A stretch of 64,000 nucleotides of DNA from Deinococcus hopiensis KR-140 (GTDB lineage: Bacteria; Deinococcota; Deinococci; Deinococcales; Deinococcaceae): positions 1 through 64,000 of the forward strand of contig CALPYF020000019.1 in the NCBI GenBank assembly GCA_943327755.2, given 5' to 3'. A model generated the notes under the pieces. It was given only the letters and a program-made list of their open reading frames with translations, did not search any database and was not told the DNA's origin. Below, piece by piece: positions 1-12,261 of the stretch. The number at the start of each line of letters is the position of its first letter. Position 1 is the first letter of the stretch. Made by a program: the position numbers and the translations under genes.

Positions 1-581
1 CGCGCCGCCGCCTCCTTCTGCAATGCCGAATCCTGGCAGAACACCAGCGGATGCTTCGCCAGCGCCTCCGGGCCGAACAGCGCGTCCGCCGCGTACAGCA
101 CGCCGCCCACCCGCACGGCGTACATCAGGCTCGCGTGCCCCGCCACCTCGATCAGCTCCAGGCTCACCCCGCCGATCCGCGTCAGGCCCGGCTCGGGCGC
201 CAGCCGCGCCGGACTGGGCGGGGCGAGCAGGAACTTGGTCTGCAACTCCTTCGGGGGCCGCGCGCCGAACAGCCCGATGGGTTCGAGGATCGGGTGCGTG
301 ATGATCGCGTCCTCCAGCGGCGGCGCGAACACCTTCAACTCCGGAAATTTCTTCAGGATGAACGCGTTCCCCCCGTGATGATCCGCGTGACTGTGCGTGT
401 TCAGGATCCCGGTCGGCGTCAGGCCAAACTCGGTCAGGCCGCGCAGCAGCTTGCGCGCGTGCCCGTCGTCCAGCCCGGTATCCACCAGCAGCGCCCCACC
501 CCGCCCGTCCTCCAGCACCAGCGAATTCACCGCGCCCGGCAGGAAATGAACACCGGGGGCCAGGGGAGACAGGCTGCTCAT
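1..581 (-). CDS. MBL-fold metallo-hydrolase (3' end beyond window)
   Basis: A metallo-beta-lactamase-fold hydrolase whose C-terminus is cut by the window edge after about 193 codons. The HSHADHH metal-binding motif lies at about residues 63-69, preceded by the strand-turn VDTGLDDGH typical of the fold. Further metal ligands are probably the His of GHASLMYAV and the Asp of LYAADALFG. The family covers glyoxalase II-like and quorum-quenching-like hydrolases; nothing visible fixes the substrate. The ATG start is supported by a TACGCT hexamer 7 nt upstream. It is transcribed divergently from the MFS gene at 632. Confidence 0.85.
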   Translation of the reverse strand, partial: MSSLSPLAPGVHFLPGAVNSLVLEDGRGGALLVDTGLDDGHARKLLRGLTEFGLTPTGILNTHSHADHHGGNAFILKKFPELKVFAPPLEDAIITHPILEPIGLFGARPPKELQTKFLLAPPSPARLAPEPGLTRIGGVSLELIEVAGHASLMYAVRVGGVLYAADALFGPEALAKHPLVFCQDSALQKEAAA

Positions 582-588
582 GCGGGAC

Positions 589-594
589 AGCGTA
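589..594 (-). promoter_or_regulatory. -10 element of MBL gene (leaderless)
   Basis: TACGCT on the minus strand, 7 nt before the ATG at 581. Confidence 0.5.
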
Positions 595-618
595 CCCCCG
601 GTGCGCGCGGGGCGGGTG

Positions 619-624
619 TAGCCT
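619..624 (+). promoter_or_regulatory. -10 element of MFS gene (leaderless)
   Basis: TAGCCT, 7 nt before the GTG at 632. It is back to back with the MBL promoter, so the two genes share a 50-bp divergent promoter region. Confidence 0.5.
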
Positions 625-631
625 GCGCGGC

Positions 632-1888
632 GTGAGTGCGCCCGTGTCCGTGATCCCGTCTGCGCCGTCGCCCGTGCCGGAGCCCGCGCCGTTCCGGGTG
701 TCGGCGGCGCAGGCGGGCTTGATCGCGTCGAACTTCCTGATGTGGGGCGGGTTCTTCGCGGTGATTCCGCTGGTGACCGTGCATTTCAGCGGGTCAGTGG
801 CGGGTGGCGGGCTGGGCTGGAGTGCGGCGAGCGTGGGTCTGGTGCTGGGCCTGCGGCAGCTGACGCAGCAGGGGCTGACGGTGTTCGGCGGGGCGTGGTC
901 GGACCGGCTGGGGCCGAAACCGCTGATCCTGGCGGGGTGCCTGCTGCGCACGGCGGGCTTCGCGTGGATGGGCTTCGCGGACTCGCTGGGCGTGCTGCTC
1001 GCGGCGGCGGTGCTGGCCGGGGTGGGCGGCGGGCTGTTCGACGCGCCCAAGAGTGCGGCGATCACGCAGGTGACGCGCGAGGAGCACCGCACGCGGATGT
1101 TCAGCCTGACCAGCCTGTCCGGGAACGCGGGGATGGTGACGGGACCGCTGATCGGCGCGGCGCTGCTGGGTCTGGGGTTCCGTTCGGCGGCGCTGGCGGC
1201 GGCCAGCGTGTACCTGCTCGCGGCGCTGGTGCTGGCGGTGACGCTGCCGCACCTGCGCCCGCAGCGCGGCGCGGGCCGCAGCCTGGACGGGCTGCGCGTG
1301 GCGGCGCTCGATACGCGCTTCCGGCGCTTCACACTGGTCCTGATCGGGTACTTCATCCTGAGCACGCAGATCAACGTGGCGGTCACCCTGAAGGCCATCG
1401 CACTGGCCGGGACCGGCGCGACCGGCCCGCTGTACGGCCTGTCCGCCGGGATGGCCGTGATCCTCCAGTACCCGCTGCTGCGCGCCGTGGAACGCTATCT
1501 GCCGACCCGCACGGCGCTGGTGGTGGCGGTGGCGCTGGTGGGCCTGAGCCTGGGCCTGATGAGCGTCGCGACCACCTTCCCGGCGCTGCTGGCGTGCGTG
1601 GCGCTGTACTCGCTGGGCACCATGACCGTGTACCCCACCCAGCAGACCCTGACCGCCCGCTTCGCCCCGCCCGCATTGGTCGGCAGTTACTTCGGGTTTT
1701 CCGCCATCAGTCTGGGAGTGGGCGGCGCGGTGGGCAGCGTCCTGGGCGGCGCGCTGGTGGATACGGGCGCGCGGCTGGGTGTCCCGGCGCTGCCGTGGGT
1801 CACCCTGGCGGTCATCGGCATGCTGACGGCCCTGGGCCTGCGCTGGGCGCTGCGCGGCCTGGACGAGGCTCCCGCGGACGCGACGTGA
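632..1888 (+). CDS. MFS transporter
   Basis: A 418-residue integral membrane protein with about twelve hydrophobic segments, the usual length for the major facilitator superfamily. The loop after the second segment reads GGAWSDRLGPKPL, matching MFS motif A (GxxxDRxGRK). It probably acts as a drug or metabolite/proton antiporter in the inner membrane; the substrate cannot be read from sequence. The GTG start is chosen because it falls just after a -10 hexamer and the N-terminus runs straight into the first membrane segment after a Pro/Ala-rich tail of about 25 residues. It ends in a REP-like repeat and converges with the small gene at 1948. Confidence 0.85.
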   Translation: MSAPVSVIPSAPSPVPEPAPFRVSAAQAGLIASNFLMWGGFFAVIPLVTVHFSGSVAGGGLGWSAASVGLVLGLRQLTQQGLTVFGGAWSDRLGPKPLILAGCLLRTAGFAWMGFADSLGVLLAAAVLAGVGGGLFDAPKSAAITQVTREEHRTRMFSLTSLSGNAGMVTGPLIGAALLGLGFRSAALAAASVYLLAALVLAVTLPHLRPQRGAGRSLDGLRVAALDTRFRRFTLVLIGYFILSTQINVAVTLKAIALAGTGATGPLYGLSAGMAVILQYPLLRAVERYLPTRTALVVAVALVGLSLGLMSVATTFPALLACVALYSLGTMTVYPTQQTLTARFAPPALVGSYFGFSAISLGVGGAVGSVLGGALVDTGARLGVPALPWVTLAVIGMLTALGLRWALRGLDEAPADAT

Positions 1889-1896
1889 ACTCCTGG

Positions 1897-1942
1897 TTCC
1901 CCTTGAGGGGAGCTGTCGGCGCCGCCGACTGAGGGGTTGCCC
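1897..1942 (+). repeat. REP-like hairpin repeat, family A copy 1
   Basis: The layout is CCCCTTGAGGGGAG, then a stem GTCGGC/GCCGAC, then GAGGGGTTGCCC. Related copies lie at 32401-32465 and 32478-32522, with different but self-complementary inner stems. It sits between two convergent genes and may act as a bidirectional terminator. Confidence 0.7.
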
Positions 1943-1947
1943 GGCTG

Positions 1948-2217
1948 TCAGTCCCCGATGAACACCAGCCGCTCGAAGCTGCCGTCCGGGTGCGCTTCGG
2001 GGAGGCCCTGCGCGGCGGCCTGTTTCAGCTGGGCGAGCGCGGCGGACAGGGCGGGGCCCTCGCCGTAGATGTGCTGGGCGTCGGGTGTCACCTGAAGTTC
2101 CAGTCCGTGCCCTCCCTGCGTGGCGCGCAGGACGACGCCGGGGCCGGGGACGTGCGTGACCTGCACGTCGGCAGGAAAGGCGGCGAGGTCGATCTGGTGG
2201 CGCAGCGTGTCGTCCAT
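1948..2217 (-). CDS. small conserved protein, function unknown
   Basis: An 89-residue soluble protein with no Cys and no signal or membrane segment, and no domain I recognise. The start chosen is the ATG giving MDDTLRHQID, because upstream codons read into the divergent rarA promoter. It lies 105 bp from rarA in divergent orientation and converges with the MFS gene across a hairpin repeat. Its codon usage matches its neighbours (GC-rich third positions), which supports a real gene; a chance ORF remains possible. Confidence 0.6.
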   Translation of the reverse strand: MDDTLRHQIDLAAFPADVQVTHVPGPGVVLRATQGGHGLELQVTPDAQHIYGEGPALSAALAQLKQAAAQGLPEAHPDGSFERLVFIGD

Positions 2218-2310
2218 GCGGTCATTGTGCCTCCCCGGCGCCGCATCTTCCCGGTCCCACACCTCCCCGGTACCGCGCCCTGCCTCCCATTCACCCCGGC
2301 GCCCCGCCCG

Positions 2311-2316
2311 TATCCT
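2311..2316 (+). promoter_or_regulatory. -10 element of rarA (leaderless)
   Basis: TATCCT, 6 nt before the GTG at 2323. Confidence 0.5.
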
Positions 2317-2322
2317 GCGCGG

Positions 2323-3609
<1,287 letters not shown>

Positions 3610-3621
3610 ACTGGCTGCTCC

Positions 3622-3702
3622 TCATGCGGACTCTGCTGAGTGGCTTGCAGAACCGCCGGATCCGAGTAGATACGCGGAGAGAAACGCCCGGAATTCGTAT
3701 CA
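3622..3702 (-). repeat. MITE-like repeat, family B copy 1 (short, degenerate)
   Basis: An 81-bp element with imperfect terminal inverted repeats: TCATGCGGACTCTG on the left and TGATACGAATTCCG reading in from the right. The interior GGAGAGAAACG matches the larger copies at 33060-33218 and 46080-46213. Its right terminus supplies the TGA stop codon of the gene at 3700-4152. Confidence 0.6.
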
Positions 3703-4152
3703 GGCCAGTCCCAGGCTCCGCGTGACGGTGGCCTGCGCGTCCTGTTCGGGCACGCTGGTCACGACCGCTTCGATGTGTCCGTCCGGGCCGGTCAGGATCA
3801 GGGTGGGGAAGGCGTGCACGCGGTATGGGCGGCGCAGGCTGCCGTCCGCGTCGAGGTGCAGCGCGTCCCCGTACGCGTGGGGGGGCAGGTCGCCGCGCCG
3901 CGCGTCGATCACGCGCAGGTCCAGGCCGTGCGCGTGCGCCAGCTGACCCAGGAACACGTCCAGCGTGTCGCACGCCACGCACGCCTCGGTCTTGAAGGAC
4001 AGCAGCGTGCGGCGCGTGACGTTCAGCGCGGCGGGTGGCGGCACGACCGCGCCCGGCTGGACGGTGAGTGCGGCGATCAGGCGGCCCAGCAGCGCCCCGA
4101 TGGGGCGGGGCAGGCGGATGCGGACAGGCGTGGGGGCGGGTCGCTGGGTCAT
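3700..4152 (-). CDS. thioredoxin-fold protein
   Basis: A 150-residue protein with a CVAC motif in a thioredoxin-like context (LLSFKTEACVACDTLD, about residues 50-65) and a cis-Pro-type FPTLILTGPDGH about 60 residues later. It is probably a thiol-disulfide reductase or thiol-based sensor. The first 40 residues are a basic, Pro/Ala-rich extension with a weakly hydrophobic stretch, so it may be membrane-associated, though no clean signal peptide is visible. It has a strong Shine-Dalgarno (CCTCC on the plus strand, 4156-4160). Its stop codon lies inside the family B repeat. Confidence 0.75.
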   Translation of the reverse strand: MTQRPAPTPVRIRLPRPIGALLGRLIAALTVQPGAVVPPPAALNVTRRTLLSFKTEACVACDTLDVFLGQLAHAHGLDLRVIDARRGDLPPHAYGDALHLDADGSLRRPYRVHAFPTLILTGPDGHIEAVVTSVPEQDAQATVTRSLGLA

Positions 4153-4456
4153 GAAACCTCCTTGTGGATGCCCCCAGGTACGCGCCCGGCGCGGCCGGGT
4201 TCCCGCGTGGGCGTGACGGCAGTAGAAGGCCCCCGCCGCTCCGGGGTGCGGAGGGCGGCGGGGTGGGGGCGGACCGGCGTCGAGGCCGTGGTCGTGAGGG
4301 GTGCGCGGTGCCGGGTGAGGGGTGCAGGGTGCTGGGCGTGCCCGGTGGGGCCGGTCGGTCCGGCGACGCCGCCCCGGCGTCTTCAGGGGTGCAGCGTGTT
4401 CCCCGCTGCGGGGTAGGTCTCCGCCCGCGCGGCCGTCCCCGAGCGGCAGTGTGGGC
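4153..4456. other. 304-bp non-coding stretch
   Basis: No convincing gene. It contains the Shine-Dalgarno of the thioredoxin-fold gene at its left edge and a strong G+C stem (4231-4242 with 4250-4263, CCCCGCCGCTCC against GGAGGGCGGCGGGG). That stem lies downstream of the minus-strand DIP1984-type gene but has no T-run, so it is only a possible terminator. The rest is G-rich and low in complexity. Confidence 0.5.
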
Positions 4457-4915
4457 CTACCCGGGCAGGTCCGTCAACCAGTTGACCTGTTGCAGCTGCG
4501 TGTCCAGTTCGCGCCGCGCCTTGGCGAGGGTGTCCACCTGCGCCTGCAGGTCGCGGGCGGGCAGCGCGGAGAGGATGCGGACCTCGCTGTTGCTGTAGCG
4601 GGTGGGGCGTTCGCTGGCGGTGGCGGCGGCGCGGCGCAGGACCTTCAGGCGCAGGTCGAGCAGGTCGCGGCGGGTCAGGGCGTCCGTGATGGTCTCTCCG
4701 CCGGGTAGCGTGGCGCTGAGGTTCGCGCGGTGAATGCGGGGCAGGAGGGCCTCCAGCTGCGCGGTGACCTCCATGAATTCCCGCAGCAGCGCCTGGGGGT
4801 CCTCGGCGGGCGCCTCGCCTTCCTGCACGAGCAGGTTCTTCACGAGCCGTTCTTCGAGCTGCGCGGCGCGTTTCTGTAGGTCGGCGCGGGTGATCAGGGC
4901 CTCGGCGAGTTTCAT
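4457..4915 (-). CDS. DIP1984 family protein
   Basis: A 152-residue, mostly helical, charged protein that starts MKLAEALITRADLQKR and ends NWLTDLPG, which matches what I remember of the DIP1984 (septicolysin-like) family; its function is not established. There is no signal peptide. An in-frame ATG lies 24 nt upstream, but the internal ATG is preferred because it gives the family N-terminus and is preceded at 6 nt by TACCCT. It is divergent from mutS2. Confidence 0.8.
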   Translation of the reverse strand: MKLAEALITRADLQKRAAQLEERLVKNLLVQEGEAPAEDPQALLREFMEVTAQLEALLPRIHRANLSATLPGGETITDALTRRDLLDLRLKVLRRAAATASERPTRYSNSEVRILSALPARDLQAQVDTLAKARRELDTQLQQVNWLTDLPG

Positions 4916-4921
4916 GTGTGC

Positions 4922-4927
4922 AGGGTA
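4922..4927 (-). promoter_or_regulatory. -10 element of DIP1984 gene (leaderless)
   Basis: TACCCT on the minus strand, 6 nt before the chosen ATG at 4915; this decides between the two candidate starts. Confidence 0.5.
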
Positions 4928-5015
4928 GGGGACGGACATGGGCCACAGGTGCGGCGGGAATTGGGATAAGGCTTTCTAAGCCACTCGGCGCACGGTCATT
5001 CCATGCGGGGGCCGC

Positions 5016-5021
5016 TATGCT
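5016..5021 (+). promoter_or_regulatory. -10 element of mutS2
   Basis: TATGCT, 9 nt before the ATG. AGGAG lies directly against the start codon (5026-5030), too close to serve as a Shine-Dalgarno, so the mRNA is probably leaderless or nearly so. Confidence 0.5.
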
Positions 5022-5030
5022 CCGTAGGAG

Positions 5031-7325
<2,295 letters not shown>

Positions 7326-7385
7326 CCGGGCGCCCTCATGAGGCGGCCTTTGACGACCCTCAGGGTTCACCGTCAGGATGGGCAG

Positions 7386-8339
7386 GTGCGATTTCCTGCT
7401 CCTGCCCTTCTGACCGCCACGCTCACCGCGGCTGGCCTCGCCCTGACCGGCCCCGCCTCCGCCCAGACCGCGCCTGCTGGCGGCTTCCAGCTGCCTGCCG
7501 ATTACTTCGGCCGCTTCGGCAGTACGCAGCTGGTGGCCAGCAACACCGACGGCTTCGGCGTGCGCTACCTGCCCCTGCCCCTCAAGGCCGATCTGCGCCT
7601 CACGCTCGTGAAGGCGCCCACGTACACGGATTACGGTCTCAGCGCGCAGCTGGGCAGCCTGTATGCCGCTGCCGGCGTGTTCTACAACGTGCCCCGGGCC
7701 GAACTGACGAACGCGCCCGCCAGTGGTCTGCAGTGGAGCGGCGTGGTGCAGGGCGGCGCCTCGCACAGCCGGTTCAGCGTCGGGTACGCCACGCAGGTCG
7801 ACGGCGGCAAGGTGCGCTTCCTGAACAACGTCGGCGTGGCGCAGCAGGGCGGCGTCACCGCGCCCTACACCCAGTCCGAGGTCAGCGCCGCGTACGGCAG
7901 GACGTTCGACAAGGTCAACACCGCCGTGTACTCCACGGCCCGCATGTACGCCTTCCCGGTGCAGGGCAAGGCGCAGGGCAGCCTGGACGTGACCCTGGCC
8001 CTGAACGCCCCGCTCGCGCAGGGCCTCACGCTGGACGCCTCGCACTTCGAGCGGTTCGCGGTCGGCGCGGTCGCCATCCCGGACTTCGGCCTGGGCCGTT
8101 ACGAGTCCAGCGCCGCGACCCTCACCTACCGCGTGCCGGGACAGGAGGGCTTCGGGGTGGGCGCGCTGCGCAGCCGCACCTCCCGCGACTGGACGAACCG
8201 CGTGACGACCACGGACGGCGACCTGCTGCTGAACGTGGGCCTGCCGGTGCTGCTGGGCGGCAGTGTGGGCTACGAGTGGCACGACGCGGCGCCCACCGCC
8301 AACCGCTGGCGCTTCGGCGTGTCCACCATGCCCCGCTGA
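7386..8339 (+). CDS. secreted protein, function unknown
   Basis: A 317-residue exported protein. The GTG at 7386 gives a compact signal peptide (VRFPAPALLTATL...PASAQ); an upstream ATG at 7338 would add 16 charged residues before it and is less likely. The mature part is rich in alternating hydrophobic/polar stretches, Tyr and Gly, and ends VGYEWHDAAPTANRWRFGVSTMPR, which suggests a beta-rich envelope or outer-layer protein. It begins about 60 bp after mutS2 and may be cotranscribed. I do not recognise a family. Confidence 0.7.
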   Translation: MRFPAPALLTATLTAAGLALTGPASAQTAPAGGFQLPADYFGRFGSTQLVASNTDGFGVRYLPLPLKADLRLTLVKAPTYTDYGLSAQLGSLYAAAGVFYNVPRAELTNAPASGLQWSGVVQGGASHSRFSVGYATQVDGGKVRFLNNVGVAQQGGVTAPYTQSEVSAAYGRTFDKVNTAVYSTARMYAFPVQGKAQGSLDVTLALNAPLAQGLTLDASHFERFAVGAVAIPDFGLGRYESSAATLTYRVPGQEGFGVGALRSRTSRDWTNRVTTTDGDLLLNVGLPVLLGGSVGYEWHDAAPTANRWRFGVSTMPR

Positions 8340-8419
8340 GCGTCCCGCCTGCCGGGTCTGGTCTGCGTGACTGGGGGTGCAGGTGGACAGGGGCCGCTCC
8401 TGACTGCCCGGCGGGGTGA

Positions 8420-8425
8420 TAGCGT
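8420..8425 (+). promoter_or_regulatory. -10 element of second MFS gene (leaderless)
   Basis: TAGCGT, 6 nt before the GTG at 8432. Confidence 0.45.
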
Positions 8426-8431
8426 CCCGGC

Positions 8432-9583
8432 GTGACGACTGCCCGCCCCGCCGCCCCGCCGCCGCTCTCGTGGACGCTGCTGGCGGTGGGCGTGGCGGCG
8501 TTCTTCACGCTGGGCCTGATCCAGGCGATGTACGGCCCGGCTTTCGGGCTGTTCCAGGCGCGCTTCGGCGTGAGTACCGCGTCGGTGGGCGTGATCGCCA
8601 GCGCGCACTTCCTGGGGTCGGCAGTCGCGCCGCCCCTGATGGGGCTGCTGCTGCGCCGCGTGAGCGTGCGGGCCGGGGTGTCCTGGAGTCTGCTGCTGCT
8701 GGCGCTGGGCGTGACGGGCGTGGTGCTGGCGCCCGCGTGGCCGCTGGCGGTCGCGTCGGCGTTCCTGGGCGGCTTCGGGCTGGGCGGCGTGAGTGCCTGC
8801 CTGAACGCCGCGTACGCGAGCGTGGGGTCGCGCGCCGTGAACCTCGTGAACGCGGTGTTCGGGGTGGGCAGCATGATCGCGCCGCTGCTGGTGGTGGGCC
8901 TGGGCCGCGCGGACGGCACGCCGGGCGGACTGGCCGGGCCGTTCCTGACGGTCGCGGCGCTGTGCGCGGTGACGTTCGCGGTGGGGCGCGTGTGGGGCGT
9001 GCCGGGCATCCACGCGCCGGCGCGCGCGGCGGACGCCCCCGCCCCGGCGCGGCCGGTGGTGCAGGCGGCGCTGTTCGCGGCGCTGATCGTGTGTTACGTG
9101 GGCCTGGAGGCCGGGTACGGCGCGTGGGCGTCACGGTACCTGACGGACCTGGGATTGCCCGGCGCGGCCTTGACCCTGAGTGCCTTCTGGGCGGCGCTGA
9201 CGGTGGGACGCGTCCTGACCGGCGTGTTCGCGGGCCGGGTGGGTGCGCCGCGCGTGGTGCTGAGCTGCGGCGCGGCGCTGGTGGCGCTGGCGCTGGCCAT
9301 GCGGGTGCCTGCGCTGGCGCCGCTGGCCGTGATCCTGTCCGGACTGGCGCTGGCCCCGGTGTTCGGCACGACCCTGGCGTGGCTGTCGCAGGTGCTCAGC
9401 GCACGGCTGGTGCCGCTGCTGCTGGTGGCCGGCTCGCTGGGCGGGGTGCTCTCGCCGTGGCTGCTGGGGCAGGCGTTCGCGCGCTTCGGGGCGGGGGCGG
9501 TACCCGTGACGCTCGCGGTCCTCGCGGCGCTGATGCTGCTGTTTACGGCGCTGGCACGGCGCGGCGCGCGCGCGGCGGCCTGA
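8432..9583 (+). CDS. MFS transporter
   Basis: A 383-residue membrane protein with about twelve hydrophobic segments and short loops. The region GGFGLGGVSACLNAAYASVGSRAVNLVNAVFGVGSMIAPLLV resembles sugar- or nucleoside-type MFS permeases of the FucP/YfkF style. A second half-repeat begins near residue 210. The substrate is unknown. The GTG start follows the -10 hexamer. It is unrelated in detail to the MFS gene at 632, so it is not a local duplication. Confidence 0.85.
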   Translation: MTTARPAAPPPLSWTLLAVGVAAFFTLGLIQAMYGPAFGLFQARFGVSTASVGVIASAHFLGSAVAPPLMGLLLRRVSVRAGVSWSLLLLALGVTGVVLAPAWPLAVASAFLGGFGLGGVSACLNAAYASVGSRAVNLVNAVFGVGSMIAPLLVVGLGRADGTPGGLAGPFLTVAALCAVTFAVGRVWGVPGIHAPARAADAPAPARPVVQAALFAALIVCYVGLEAGYGAWASRYLTDLGLPGAALTLSAFWAALTVGRVLTGVFAGRVGAPRVVLSCGAALVALALAMRVPALAPLAVILSGLALAPVFGTTLAWLSQVLSARLVPLLLVAGSLGGVLSPWLLGQAFARFGAGAVPVTLAVLAALMLLFTALARRGARAAA

Positions 9584-9633
9584 AGATGACCCGGCTGCCG
9601 GGGGCGTGTGAGGGGGGGTTCTAGCAAACCTCG

Positions 9634-9662
9634 TTGTCAGGGTGGGGGGCGTGTGGCAGAAT
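9634..9662 (+). promoter_or_regulatory. promoter of greA
   Basis: TTGTCA and CAGAAT separated by exactly 17 bp. Transcription would start near 9669, giving a leader of about 70 nt. Unlike most genes here, greA therefore has a leader; it carries a GCCGGG/CCCGGC hairpin (9701-9717) just before the Shine-Dalgarno AACGGAGG. Confidence 0.5.
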
Positions 9663-9737
9663 GCGCGGCGAATTCTCAGCAACCCACGATTCAAGTCCTC
9701 GCCGGGTTCGGCCCGGCGGCGCAACGGAGGCTCTAGA

Positions 9738-10223
<486 letters not shown>

Positions 10224-10226
<3 letters not shown>

Positions 10227-10342
10227 GACCACCCCCGGTCCACCTGTGGACCCGAGCGGAGCGAGTGGGAGCAGTACGGGTTCCGGGAGTGGAGTGGACA
10301 GGTCGGTGGTGTTCCGATCTGTCCACGGAGCGGACGGAAGCC
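10224..10342 (-). repeat. MITE-like repeat, family B copy 2 (diverged)
   Basis: In reverse orientation this matches the copies at 33060 and 46080. It has the stem TGGACAGGTCGG/CCGATCTGTCCA around loop TGGTGTT, against GTTGACAGATCGG/CCGATCTGTCAAC elsewhere, with paired changes that keep the stem. A second hairpin GGTCCAC/GTGGACC replaces the GTTGAAAGGTTT stem of the other copies. It begins at the greA stop codon. Confidence 0.65.
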
Positions 10343-10389
10343 AGAACAGGGGAGGCAGGTCGCCGCGTGCGGTCTGCCTCCCCTGTTCT
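10343..10389 (+). terminator. greA terminator-like hairpin
   Basis: A perfect 16-bp stem AGAACAGGGGAGGCAG/CTGCCTCCCCTGTTCT with a 15-nt loop and no T-run. Confidence 0.55.
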
Positions 10390-10441
10390 CTGGCAGGCCG
10401 TGAACTGGACGTCGGGCGGGCGCGGCGTGTGGGGCGCGGCC

Positions 10442-10447
10442 TATACT
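10442..10447 (+). promoter_or_regulatory. -10 element of lysS (leaderless)
   Basis: TATACT, 7 nt before the ATG at 10455. Confidence 0.55.
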
Positions 10448-10454
10448 GGCGGTT

Positions 10455-12014
<1,560 letters not shown>

Positions 12015-12030
12015 ACGAATCGGCGGGGGT

Positions 12031-12066
12031 GAACCGGCCGGGGCTGCTGCTCCGGCCGGTTCGTTT
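12031..12066 (+). terminator. lysS terminator
   Basis: An 11-bp stem GAACCGGCCGG/CCGGCCGGTTC with a 10-nt loop, followed by GTTT. Confidence 0.65.
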
Positions 12067-12074
12067 GACGTCAA
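12065..12074. promoter_or_regulatory. palindrome TTGACGTCAA upstream of ROK operon
   Basis: A perfect 10-bp palindrome that includes a TTGACG -35-like word, directly after the lysS terminator. It could be a distal promoter element or operator. Confidence 0.3.
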
Positions 12075-12104
12075 CTTAGATCAGTTGTCCAGAAAAGAGC
12101 GTCG

Positions 12105-12116
12105 GGAAGCGCTTCC
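12105..12116. promoter_or_regulatory. LacI-family-like operator GGAAGCGCTTCC
   Basis: A perfect 12-bp palindrome with the AAGCGCTT core common to LacI/GalR-family operators, 146 bp before the ROK start codon. No LacI-type gene is in the window, so the regulator would act in trans. Confidence 0.5.
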
Positions 12117-12128
12117 ATTAATTCGTTC

Positions 12129-12139
12129 GTTTGACAAAC
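12129..12139. promoter_or_regulatory. candidate ROK autoregulatory operator
   Basis: GTTTG-A-CAAAC, extendable to TTCGTTTG/CAAACAAA with one mismatch. This resembles the GTTTGT/ACAAAC arms of XylR-type ROK operators. A TTGACA -35 word lies inside it (12131-12136), so bound repressor would block the promoter. The matching -10 (CAGCAT, 12155-12160) is weak. Confidence 0.45.
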
Positions 12140-12261
12140 AAAATTATCGGGGCGCAGCATACCGGTACACAAGTCCCACCAAGCCCAGCAGCCGGACCCG
12201 CCGGCTGACGCTCCCTGCGCCCCGACCCATGCTGACCCCTCCCCGGTCACAGAGGACCCCC

